Origin: JBCBKU01 sp038521345
Lineage (GTDB): Bacteria; Pseudomonadota; Alphaproteobacteria; Rhodobacterales; Rhodobacteraceae
Reading direction: 5' to 3'
DNA length: 64,000 nucleotides
NCBI GenBank assembly: GCA_038521345.1
Contig: JBCBKU010000009.1
Span: forward strand, 41,358-105,357
Part shown: in pieces, positions 41,568-49,217 of the stretch
Numbering within the stretch: position 1 is the stretch's first letter
Layout: every line of letters begins with the position of its first letter
Made by a program: the position numbers and the translations under genes
The notes under the pieces: generated by a model
Databases searched by the model: none
What the model saw: only the letters and a program-made list of their open reading frames with translations
Told to the model about the DNA's origin: nothing

Positions 41568-42869
41568 ATGAAACGACTGACGACACTGGCGCTGATTGCG
41601 TCTCTGGCCATTGGCGGGACGGCGGCATCTGCCGGAAGCCATGCCGAAGAGATCTACGTACCGAACCTTAGCTACCGCACAGGCCCGTTCGCGGCGACCG
41701 GCATCCCGCTGATGAACGGCCAGCGGGACTACATCGCCATGCTGAATGCCCGGGATGGCGGCATCGGCGGTGTGAAGATCGCTTATGATGAATGCGAAAC
41801 CGGGTATTCGACCGAGAAGGGTGTCGAATGCTATGAAAAGACCAAGGACCGGGCGGTTGTGACCCAGCCTTGGTCGACAGGGATCACGCTTCAGGTCCTG
41901 CCCAAGACCAATGTGGACGCCATCCCAATCCTTGCTCCGGGATACGGCTTTAGCCCAATGTCAGACGGAACCACCTTCCAGTGGGCGTTCAATCCACCGG
42001 CCTCGTATTGGGATGCGGCGTCGATGATACTCCAGGCTATTGGCGACGGCGACATGACGAGCCTTTCGGGCAAGACGGTCGCGCTTCTGCATCTGGACCA
42101 CCCTTACGGCAAGGAGCCCATTCCGCTTTTTGAAGCCATGGCTGCGGCGCATGGTTTCGAGTTTCTGCCGATCCCGGTAGGCCTTTCGGAGATGCAAAAC
42201 CAGTCGGCCCAGTGGCTCCAGATCCGCCGCGAGGAGCCTGACTTTGTCGTGATGTGGGGTTGGGGGGCCATGAATGCAGGCGCCATCACCGAAGCCGTCA
42301 AAACACGATACCCGATGGATCAGTTCGTGGGTGTCTGGTGGTCCGGACATTCGGACGACCTGCAACTCGTCGGTGAAGACGGGGCAGGATATCGGTCTAT
42401 TTCGTGGTCAAAGCCAATGCCGGACGCACCAGTTATGGCCGATATCCGCGAGCACGTGAGCGACAGTTCGGCTGACGAAGAAGAAATGAACGAAGTCTTC
42501 TATCAGCGCGGCCTCGTGATCTCGATGATCCTGACCGAGGCAATCCGGACGGCCCAGGAAATGCATGGAATGGACGTTGTCGGACCGGCCGAAGTGCGGG
42601 ATGGCCTCGCCAACCTCAATGTCTCGGCCGAGCGTCTGGACGAACTGGGGATGACGGGAATGGTTCCGCCTTTCTCGACCAGCTGCGCCGACCATACAGG
42701 ACATTCCGGTGGCTGGATCCTTGAATGGAACGGGTCGGAGTTCGTCCAGGCGTCGGATCTGCTAACTGCAGACAGGGATGCCATCGAACCGCTCGAGGCC
42801 GAGAAGGCTGCAGAGTATGCCAGTGCCAATGCACCGTGGCCGGTGAACGAAGCTTGCGAGGCCATGTGA
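41568..42869 (+). CDS. ABC transporter substrate-binding protein (type 1 periplasmic binding, LivK-like)
   Basis: A 433-residue periplasmic protein with a signal peptide (MKRLTTLALIASLAIGGTAA, cleaved near ASAGSHA). FAATGIPLMNGQRDYIAMLN, VKIAYDECETGYSTEKGVECYEK and LLHLDHPYGKEPIPLFEAMA match the amino-acid/amide-type binding proteins. Lengths above 400 with this GLYxT-free, Trp-rich ligand site are common among binding proteins for non-amino-acid ligands. GGGAGGA precedes the ATG. Confidence 0.9.
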   Translation: MKRLTTLALIASLAIGGTAASAGSHAEEIYVPNLSYRTGPFAATGIPLMNGQRDYIAMLNARDGGIGGVKIAYDECETGYSTEKGVECYEKTKDRAVVTQPWSTGITLQVLPKTNVDAIPILAPGYGFSPMSDGTTFQWAFNPPASYWDAASMILQAIGDGDMTSLSGKTVALLHLDHPYGKEPIPLFEAMAAAHGFEFLPIPVGLSEMQNQSAQWLQIRREEPDFVVMWGWGAMNAGAITEAVKTRYPMDQFVGVWWSGHSDDLQLVGEDGAGYRSISWSKPMPDAPVMADIREHVSDSSADEEEMNEVFYQRGLVISMILTEAIRTAQEMHGMDVVGPAEVRDGLANLNVSAERLDELGMTGMVPPFSTSCADHTGHSGGWILEWNGSEFVQASDLLTADRDAIEPLEAEKAAEYASANAPWPVNEACEAM

Positions 42870-42878
42870 CCTCTCCCA

Positions 42879-42904
42879 TCCCCGGCGGATCCGTCTGCCG
42901 GGGA
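42879..42904 (+). terminator. Hairpin after the substrate-binding protein gene
   Basis: TCCCCGGC (42879-42886) pairs with GCCGGGGA (42897-42904) around a 10-nt loop, 10 bp after the stop codon, with no T-run. Hairpins here usually stabilise the abundant binding-protein mRNA and attenuate the downstream genes. The remainder of the 280-bp gap to livF holds only the small ORF at 43028. Confidence 0.45.
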
Positions 42905-43027
42905 TTCAGTCGCATGTATTGCTAAAAAGGGACTGGCGGCTGCGCGGCTTGATCGCACCGGAAACACCGTCCGAGACAAGTCCCGACGGGCAGCAAGGAA
43001 AGGGCGAACGGTTTCTCGAACGATAGT

Positions 43028-43153
43028 ATGTTTTTGGCCTGTTTGACCCAAGCGCTTTTGGATGTGGGGCGTGACGCAGACACCGCGAGGCGGATCCAGT
43101 GGTTTGGACCAGGTGCCCTTGAAGCCTGCGAAATGGGGAAGATCGAATCTTGA
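43028..43153 (+). CDS. Putative 41-aa ORF overlapping the livF start
   Basis: ATG 43028 opens a 41-codon frame (MFLACLTQALLDVGRDADTA at its start, ending CEMGKIES) whose TGA shares four bases with the TTG start of livF (TTGA). Four-base start/stop overlaps recur between coupled genes in this window, which favours a real coupled peptide. It has no clear ribosome-binding site and no recognised family. Confidence 0.35.
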   Translation: MFLACLTQALLDVGRDADTARRIQWFGPGALEACEMGKIES

Positions 43154-43971
43154 AAGACACAGTGCATGAGACCGCGCTTCTAGAAGTGAACAATATCGAG
43201 GTGATCTACGACCACGTGATCCTGGTGCTCAAGGGCGTGTCACTGGATGTGCCTAAAGGTGGGATTACTGCGCTTCTGGGCGGCAACGGTGCTGGAAAAA
43301 CAACAACGCTTAAGGCCATTTCCAATCTGTTGGGCGCCGAGCGTGGAGAAGTCACCAAGGGTACGATTACGTATGACGGGACGGACACGCGGGGTATGGA
43401 CCCGGCCGAGATGGTTAAGCGCGGCGTCATTCAGGTGATGGAGGGTCGCCATTGCTTTGAACATCTCACTGTCGAGGAAAACCTGTTGACTGGCGCCTAT
43501 ACGAGGTCTGACGGACGTGGTGCGATCGCAGCTGATCTTGATATGGTCTATTCTTACTTTCCACGCCTCAAGGAGCGCCGCGGAAGCCAGGCCGGGTACA
43601 CCTCCGGCGGCGAACAGCAAATGACGGCAATCGGACGAGCCCTGATGAGCCGACCCGAGACAATCCTTCTCGATGAGCCGTCCATGGGGCTTGCCCCCCA
43701 ACTCGTCGAAGAAATCTTCGGTATAGTGAAACGCTTGAACGAGGCCGAGGGAGTAAGCTTTCTTTTGGCCGAGCAGAACACCAACGTGGCGCTTCGTTTT
43801 GCGCATTACGGGTACATCCTGGAAAGCGGACGTGTGGTCATGGATGGGCCGGCAGAGGCCCTTCGCGAAAACCCCGACGTAAAGGAATTCTATCTGGGCA
43901 TGTCCGACGAAGGACGGAAGTCTTTCCGAGATGTGCGCAGTTATCGCCGACGGAAGCGGTGGTTGAGCTAA
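43150..43971 (+). CDS. livF: ABC transporter ATP-binding protein (LivF-like)
   Basis: A 273-residue ATPase. Walker A is GGNGAGKTTT, the Q-loop region is GVIQVMEGRHCF, the signature is YTSGGEQQMTAIGRAL, Walker B is TILLDEPSMGLAPQLV and the switch His position reads LAEQNTNVAL. The start is TTG at 43150 with GGGGAAG upstream; a GTG at 43162 is the alternative. The C-terminus has an extra basic tail (RSYRRRKRWLS) compared with usual LivF lengths near 235-250. Confidence 0.9.
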   Translation: MKDTVHETALLEVNNIEVIYDHVILVLKGVSLDVPKGGITALLGGNGAGKTTTLKAISNLLGAERGEVTKGTITYDGTDTRGMDPAEMVKRGVIQVMEGRHCFEHLTVEENLLTGAYTRSDGRGAIAADLDMVYSYFPRLKERRGSQAGYTSGGEQQMTAIGRALMSRPETILLDEPSMGLAPQLVEEIFGIVKRLNEAEGVSFLLAEQNTNVALRFAHYGYILESGRVVMDGPAEALRENPDVKEFYLGMSDEGRKSFRDVRSYRRRKRWLS

Positions 43972-43975
43972 GCGG

Positions 43976-44203
43976 ATGGCGGAGACGGTCACCTGGACCT
44001 GGACCTGTGCCGCGTCCGGGCAAGAGACTGTGCGTCCGCTCACCCGATATGAGGAGGTATTCGTCGATAGTTTGGCAATCGCACGCACTTGCCGCGCGTG
44101 CAGGTCCAGCGACATCGTGTGCTCCGGGCGGCCCGTAACTGAGATTGATACAAAGCTTCTTGAGACACGGTTGCAGGATCCATCGCTGCGGTTCTCGGAT
44201 TAG
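43976..44203 (+). CDS. Small Cys-containing protein of unknown function
   Basis: A 75-residue protein starting 5 bp after livF. WTWTCAASGQE, ARTCRACRSSD and IVCSGRP give four Cys, the middle pair as CRAC, so a small zinc-binding fold is possible. It has Thr-rich and charged surroundings and no ribosome-binding site of note. It is cotranscribed with livF by position only. Confidence 0.5.
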   Translation: MAETVTWTWTCAASGQETVRPLTRYEEVFVDSLAIARTCRACRSSDIVCSGRPVTEIDTKLLETRLQDPSLRFSD

Positions 44204-44247
44204 GAGGAGTACTTGATCATCGCCGATGCTCTGGTCGCGAGAATACC

Positions 44248-44955
44248 ATGCCCTCAGTTCCCGCGTTAATCTCATTGACGGCTGAGATCCTGTCGATCTC
44301 AGAGACGACCCTCGGGTTTGTGACGCACCTGAGAGACGGCAGTGACTATCTTGAGCGGAACCACCCGGACGCCAAACGCAACTTCGCCGACCTGATCGAA
44401 GAGATGGAGGTGGCCATCCGGGGGCTGGCGGAGGTGACCTTAGTAATCGCGAGTTTCCGGTTCACGATGCAGGGGTCCAGGGGCTCGATGACGGTGTCCG
44501 AGGCCGAACTTCGGGCCTTCAATGACCATGTCACCAAGCAATCGACGGCGGTGGCGGCGCAGACGTCCCGCCTGAGGCAGCTCAAGGCCAGTTGTTCGCG
44601 CATCATTGATTTGCGGGACGCGCTGGATCAGCGTGCGCCGGGTCCTTTTCGGATGTTCAGCCTTCTCGGGACTGGCAGGAAAAAGGAGATCGAAGAGCTT
44701 AGCAGGAAACTTGACCAATTCTACAGCGCGGATCAGAATATGATCGACCTACTACAGCGCACGGCCAAGCTTGCGCGTGCTGCCGTCAGGGACGTCCAGA
44801 ACCAATTGGGGACAGACGGTCTTGCTTACGCGGAGAACGCGGTGCGGGCCGCGATGGTCTTCAAGGTCTACGCGGACGCTTTTGAGGCCCCTGAGGCGCG
44901 GCTGAGCGCCCTGGCGGACCAGATGCATGCCCTGCACATGGACCTGAGGGCTTAG
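44248..44955 (+). CDS. Alpha-helical protein of unknown function
   Basis: A 235-residue protein predicted to be almost all helix. It has an amphipathic N-terminal helix (ALISLTAEILSISETTLGF), a hydrophobic segment LAEVTLVIASFRF, and a long coiled-coil-like stretch (residues ~85-170, rich in Gln, Arg and Leu). There is no signal peptide or catalytic motif. The topology vaguely recalls membrane-active four-helix bundles of effector type, but this is only an impression. It stops inside the convergent gene's stop codon (TTAG shared at 44952-44955). Confidence 0.6.
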   Translation: MPSVPALISLTAEILSISETTLGFVTHLRDGSDYLERNHPDAKRNFADLIEEMEVAIRGLAEVTLVIASFRFTMQGSRGSMTVSEAELRAFNDHVTKQSTAVAAQTSRLRQLKASCSRIIDLRDALDQRAPGPFRMFSLLGTGRKKEIEELSRKLDQFYSADQNMIDLLQRTAKLARAAVRDVQNQLGTDGLAYAENAVRAAMVFKVYADAFEAPEARLSALADQMHALHMDLRA

Positions 44956-45821
44956 CGTTGGGCGGCCTCGGCTTTCATCTCGGCGATCCGCTCCAATGCT
45001 TCTGTGCGTGTGTTTCGGATGTTGGGCCGGAAGCCTTGGGAGGAGGCGCGGAGGCGGATATCGGCCTCGGTTTCCGATCCGGCGGCGTAGCGAACCGAAC
45101 CCAAGGAGCCGCCGATGTTCAGCTCTTTGCCGCGGCGGGCAAACTCGACCCAAGCGGCGGGTTCGATCCGGCAGTTGTTGTAGTTGATCAGGAAGTACCA
45201 CTTGCGGCCCGTGGCCATAATCCGGCGCTCGGCCTCATCATAGAAATCGTCCACGTCGCGCCGGTGGTGGAAGACAAAGTCGTGGAAATCCACCTCCATG
45301 ATCTCGTCTTCCGGAAGGAAGACAATACGGCGGGCGTGTTCTTCGGATGGGTACGAAGGCACGTGGACCGTTTGGTGTACGCGGGTGGACGGAAGGGTTG
45401 CAAGTCTTCTGACAGCGGCATCACGGTCCGAGAAAAGGTTGGGATCGAAGGCGTCGGTTCCGGCGGCCCGTTCAATCTGTGCACGGGTTTCCGGCGAGGC
45501 GTCCACGCGGACGGTCCCCATGGAATGCGCCTTGTTGACAACCTTGCCGCGGCGCGACCATGCGATCCACGCTTCGGGGTCGATACGTGTCCCGGAATAG
45601 TCGATCAAAAAAAACCAGTGGATTTCGCTCGTGTCCCGGATCCGATCCTCGACCCGGTCATAGAAAGTGTTGACGTCAGACTTGTCGAAGAAATGCAGCC
45701 CGCTCAGGTCGATCTCCATGATCTCGCGATTGAGATCGAAGGTGATCCGGCGGTCAAGGGCTTCAAGGGAAAAGTCATGGTCGTCTTCAGATGCGATGGC
45801 GTTTGTCAAAGGGCACCTCAC
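44952..45821 (-). CDS. Tandem-duplicated STAS-like domain protein of unknown function
   Basis: A 289-residue protein built from two copies of one domain. Copy 1 (~residues 25-145) has REIMEIDLSGLHFFDKSDVN, HWFFLIDYSG, RIDPEAWIAWSRRGKVVN and SMGTVRVDAS. Copy 2 (~165-285) has DEIMEVDFHDFVFHHRRDVD, KWYFLINYNN, RIEPAAWVEFARRGKELN and SLGSVRYAAG. The pattern of alternating strands and helices with EID/EVD and FLIDY/FLINY is SpoIIAA/STAS-like. It has no signal peptide or membrane segment. The start is GTG 45821 or TTG 45809 (AGGTG upstream). It is on the opposite strand to the liv genes that flank it. Confidence 0.65.
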   Translation of the reverse strand: MRCPLTNAIASEDDHDFSLEALDRRITFDLNREIMEIDLSGLHFFDKSDVNTFYDRVEDRIRDTSEIHWFFLIDYSGTRIDPEAWIAWSRRGKVVNKAHSMGTVRVDASPETRAQIERAAGTDAFDPNLFSDRDAAVRRLATLPSTRVHQTVHVPSYPSEEHARRIVFLPEDEIMEVDFHDFVFHHRRDVDDFYDEAERRIMATGRKWYFLINYNNCRIEPAAWVEFARRGKELNIGGSLGSVRYAAGSETEADIRLRASSQGFRPNIRNTRTEALERIAEMKAEAAQR

Positions 45822-45957
45822 TGTCTGGGATCGTTCCCAAAAAGCTGTGGGCGATCACGCAAGCGTGAGTTTACTATGCTGCAGCGCAGCATTCAAGGCA
45901 GTATGCCGTGGCATTCCGTCCGGGGTGCTGTGGCTCAGGATGTTGAGGAGGCGATCC

Positions 45958-47166
45958 ATGCTTGATGACTTGGAAACACGAGATCCGGAACGACGGGCGG
46001 CAGACCTGGCGGCCATTTTGCCCGAACAGATCGCACGTGCCAAAGCGATGCCCGGATATGGGCAAGCGCTTGCGGAGATTGATCCTGCCCGGATAGTCGG
46101 TGTGAAGGATTTGGCAACGCTGCCCGTTTTCCGGAAGTCGGATTTGGCTGAACTGCAGGCAGCGAATGCGCCGTTCGGCGGGCTATCCGACCACATCTCA
46201 AACTTCAGCCATGTGTTCCAGTCGCCGGGTCCCGTTTATGAGCCGGGTCAAATCGAGGGTGATTGGTGGCGTATGGGGCGGTTTCTGCGCGCGGTTGGTA
46301 TTGGGCGCGGCGATATTCTGCAGAACTGTTTTTCGTATCACATGACCCCGGCTGGCCAGATGGTCGAGGCTGCGGCGCGTGCTGTGGGCGCGACCGTCTT
46401 TCCCGCCGGGACAGGGCAGACCGAGTTGCAGGTTCAAGCCGCGCACCATCTGGGCGTCACGGCCTATGTCGGCACACCCGATTACCTCAAGACCCTTCTG
46501 GACGCGGCCGAGGCGGCCGGCCTGCGATTGAGGATCACTAAGGCCGCCGTGTCGGGTGGAGCACTCTTCCCAAGTCTTCGGGCCGGATACGAAGCCGCCG
46601 GGATCGCCTGTTTGCAGGCCTATGCCACAGCCGACCTCGGGAACGTGGCCTATGAGACCGTTCCCGACCAGGGTCTTATCGTTGATGAAGGTATTGTCGT
46701 CGAAGTTGTTCGTCCGGGCACCGGGGATCCGGTCCCCGTCGGCGAGGTCGGTGAGGTCGTTGTCACGACACTGACCCCCGAATATCCGTTGATCCGCTTT
46801 GCTACCGGTGATCTGTCGGCTGTCCTGCCGGGGGTCTCCACCTGCGGTCGCACGAATATGCGCCTGAAAGGGTGGATGGGCCGCGCAGATCAAACGACAA
46901 AAGTGCGCGGCATGTTCGTCCGTCCAGAGCAGGTGGCGGCGTTGGTCGCGCGTTTCGATGGGCTGGTTCGGGCAAGGGTCGTGGTCAGTCGCAAAGACGA
47001 AAAAGACGAAATGCTTGTCGAAGCTGAGGCGGCAGGCATCGCAGCCTCCGCCATCGAATCAGTCCTGCCAGACGTTCTGAAGGTCCGTGGCAAGGTGAGC
47101 GTTGTCGATCCCGGCACCTTGCCCAACGACGGACGAGTCATTGTAGATGAACGTAGCTACGATTGA
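45958..47166 (+). CDS. Phenylacetate-CoA ligase-like AMP-binding protein
   Basis: A 402-residue ANL-type ligase of the shorter PaaK group. LPVFRKSDLAELQAANAPFGG is the PaaK N-terminal segment, CFSYHMTPAGQMVEAAARAVG the aryl site, SGGALFPSLRAGYEAAGI is next, AYATADLGNVAYE replaces the usual YG-T motif, and LKGWMGRADQTTKVRGMFVRPEQV is the hinge. GAGGAGG precedes ATG 45958. It likely activates the same acid class as the acyl-CoA synthetase at the front of the operon. Confidence 0.87.
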   Translation: MLDDLETRDPERRAADLAAILPEQIARAKAMPGYGQALAEIDPARIVGVKDLATLPVFRKSDLAELQAANAPFGGLSDHISNFSHVFQSPGPVYEPGQIEGDWWRMGRFLRAVGIGRGDILQNCFSYHMTPAGQMVEAAARAVGATVFPAGTGQTELQVQAAHHLGVTAYVGTPDYLKTLLDAAEAAGLRLRITKAAVSGGALFPSLRAGYEAAGIACLQAYATADLGNVAYETVPDQGLIVDEGIVVEVVRPGTGDPVPVGEVGEVVVTTLTPEYPLIRFATGDLSAVLPGVSTCGRTNMRLKGWMGRADQTTKVRGMFVRPEQVAALVARFDGLVRARVVVSRKDEKDEMLVEAEAAGIAASAIESVLPDVLKVRGKVSVVDPGTLPNDGRVIVDERSYD

Positions 47167-47187
47167 AGCCGGAGGAGATTGCAGCTC

Positions 47188-48810
47188 ATGCAACGATTGT
47201 TGACAGCACTTGCGATACTACTTGCGCTGGCCTTGCCCGTACGCGCGGAAGACGTGGCGCTTATTGTGTCGAATGGAAGCTACGACAACCATCCCGATCC
47301 CGTTCGGGCGAAGGGGGCTGGGGAGTTGCGCACCGCGCTGGCTGACGCCGGTTTTCGCGTCATTCGGGTTCAAGGTGTGCGCCGTGACGAAATCAGTCGG
47401 GTGCGCTCGGTCGTTTCGACCCTACGTCAGGCTGACCGAATGGTCATTTATCTGACGGGACACGTCGTCTCCACGGGTCGTGGGTCCTGGCTTCTGGCCA
47501 AAGATGCCGGACGACCGGACGAGTTTAACATCGGGCGAAACGGTCTTCCGATCGAACCCTTGCTGGACCTCGCGGGCGAGCGACCCGGCCGTGCGATCGT
47601 GCTAGTTTCGCCCGAAAGGCGCAGCATCCGCGTTTCGGGCCAGCTTGAACCGGATTTCCTTGCGCGGGACATTCCTCAGGGCGTGATGGTATTGACTGGG
47701 CCTGCTGTGCAATTGAATTCGGTGATGGCCAACGGAATTCTAGTGCCCGGTCAGTCGATCGGATCTTCACTTGAGACGGCAGGGGACAGCGTGGTCGCCT
47801 CGGGCTTCGTTCCCGAGAATTTGGTTTTCCAGTCCGTGCCTCGGACCAGTGCCTCGGACGCCAGCGACAGCGAACGAAGGTTTTGGCAACTCATGTCGCG
47901 ACTGAACACGCCCGAAGGATACCAAAACTATCTGACGCGCTACCCGGAGGGTGCCTTCGTCGATGAGGCACGTCGGCGGCTTAGCGTTGTTTCGGTCTCG
48001 CCCGAAGCATTGGCGAAGGCCGAGGAAGACGGGCTGGGGCTATCCAGGGACGCCCGCCGCGAGATCCAGCGAAACCTGACCCTCATCGGCTATGGAACAC
48101 GCGGCATTGACGGGATTTTTGGGCGTGGCACACGCGCCGCGATCCGTGACTGGCAAGCGGCCACGGGGTTGGAAGCCACGGGTTACCTGACGGGAAACCA
48201 GATCGTCCGGCTCGAGGAAGCCGCGGCGGTCCGTTCTCGTGAATTAGAAGAAGAAGCCCGGCGCCGGCAAGAGGAAGTGGATCGCCGCGATACGGCCTAC
48301 TGGCGCGATCTTGGCCGTGGCCAGGACGAGGCGGCTCTTCGTGCCTATCTCGAAAGATATCCCGATGGCCTCTATGCAGACATCGCGGAGGGAAGACTGG
48401 CGGCCATCGAAGCCGAGCGCGCAGCCGCAGCAGAGGTTGAGGAACGCGCTTTCTGGGAAGACGTGACAGCCACAGATACCGTTGGTGCATATGAGGCGTA
48501 TCTTGAGCGTTATCCGGAGGGTGCGTTCGCGGACGAGGCCCGCGCCAAGATCGGCGAGGCCGAAACTTCACCCGACGACGCACGTATCGCTGCAGCGCGC
48601 GCAGAAGAGGCCCGAACTTTGGCCAATCCGATCACGCGGCTATTAGTTGAGCGCCGGTTAGGTCAATTGGGATTGAACCCGGGACAGGCCGACGGGAAAT
48701 TCGATGAACAAACCCGGCGGGCGGTCCGCCGCTTCCAGCGTGCACGTGAGATCCCGGTTACGGGTTATGTTGATCAGACGACCTTGGTTCAGCTGCTGGC
48801 CTCAAACTAG
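47188..48810 (+). CDS. Exported caspase-fold protein with peptidoglycan-binding domains, probably inactive protease
   Basis: A 540-residue protein with a signal peptide (MQRLLTALAILLALALPVRA). Residues ~22-200 follow the caspase/C14 fold (VALIVSNGSYDNHPDPVRAK, LRQADRMVIYLTGHVVSTG). The His (residue 92) is present, but the usual DACR-type Cys site reads RAIVLVSPERRS, so no nucleophilic Cys is seen. Two PG_binding_1 domains follow (GYGTRGIDGIFGRGTRAAIRD near 300, LGLNPGQADGKFDEQTRRAVR near 490). Between them are at least two YLERYPEG-ADEA repeats, with a related YLTRYPEGAFVDEA before the first PG-binding domain. It acts in the periplasm. Confidence 0.83.
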   Translation: MQRLLTALAILLALALPVRAEDVALIVSNGSYDNHPDPVRAKGAGELRTALADAGFRVIRVQGVRRDEISRVRSVVSTLRQADRMVIYLTGHVVSTGRGSWLLAKDAGRPDEFNIGRNGLPIEPLLDLAGERPGRAIVLVSPERRSIRVSGQLEPDFLARDIPQGVMVLTGPAVQLNSVMANGILVPGQSIGSSLETAGDSVVASGFVPENLVFQSVPRTSASDASDSERRFWQLMSRLNTPEGYQNYLTRYPEGAFVDEARRRLSVVSVSPEALAKAEEDGLGLSRDARREIQRNLTLIGYGTRGIDGIFGRGTRAAIRDWQAATGLEATGYLTGNQIVRLEEAAAVRSRELEEEARRRQEEVDRRDTAYWRDLGRGQDEAALRAYLERYPDGLYADIAEGRLAAIEAERAAAAEVEERAFWEDVTATDTVGAYEAYLERYPEGAFADEARAKIGEAETSPDDARIAAARAEEARTLANPITRLLVERRLGQLGLNPGQADGKFDEQTRRAVRRFQRAREIPVTGYVDQTTLVQLLASN

Positions 48811-48825
48811 AGGCCGGCGGACTGG

Positions 48826-48951
48826 TCAGCCCTGACGGGCTTTGAACCGGCGTTGGGTCTTGTTGATCACGTAGACGCGGCCCTTGCGGCGCACCACGCG
48901 GCAATCGCGGTGACGGGACTTGAGCGAGCGCAGCGAGTTTCTGACCTTCAT
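48826..48951 (-). CDS. rpmJ: 50S ribosomal protein L36
   Basis: A 41-residue, highly basic protein, MKVRNSLRSLKSRHRDCRVV then RRKGRVYVINKTQRRFKARQG. This is the long, Zn-ligand-poor L36 type (YkgO-like) typical of alphaproteobacteria. AAGGATGG precedes the ATG. It lies directly downstream of tRNA-Val on the same strand. Confidence 0.95.
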   Translation of the reverse strand: MKVRNSLRSLKSRHRDCRVVRRKGRVYVINKTQRRFKARQG

Positions 48952-48999
48952 TGGTCCATCCTTCGTGTCGCGGCGCCTTCCGCGCCAGGGGTTTCGTCA

Positions 49000-49074
<75 letters not shown>

Positions 49075-49106
49075 GTTACCACCGTTGCCGGTATGCCCAA
49101 AGGGCA

Positions 49107-49130
49107 CAGCGCGGGCCGAAACCCGCGCTG
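49107..49130. other. Strong hairpin between tRNA-Val and the amidohydrolase gene
   Basis: CAGCGCGGG and CCCGCGCTG (49107-49115, 49122-49130) form a perfect 9-bp stem with the loop CCGAAA. A second small stem TGCCC-AAA-GGGCA lies at 49094-49106. Neither strand has a T-run, so it is not a simple terminator. Confidence 0.35.
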
Positions 49131-49217
49131 GTCCGGCGGTCTATAAAAGCTCGGTTCAGAGTCTTCAAGGGCTTTTGACGTTGCAGGCATCGCACTATAA
49201 CCAGATAAGGAGGCCCG

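Noticed and set aside
49094..49130. Hairpins upstream of tRNA-Val as a terminator
   Set aside because: Neither strand has a T-run after the stem, and no gene ends there.
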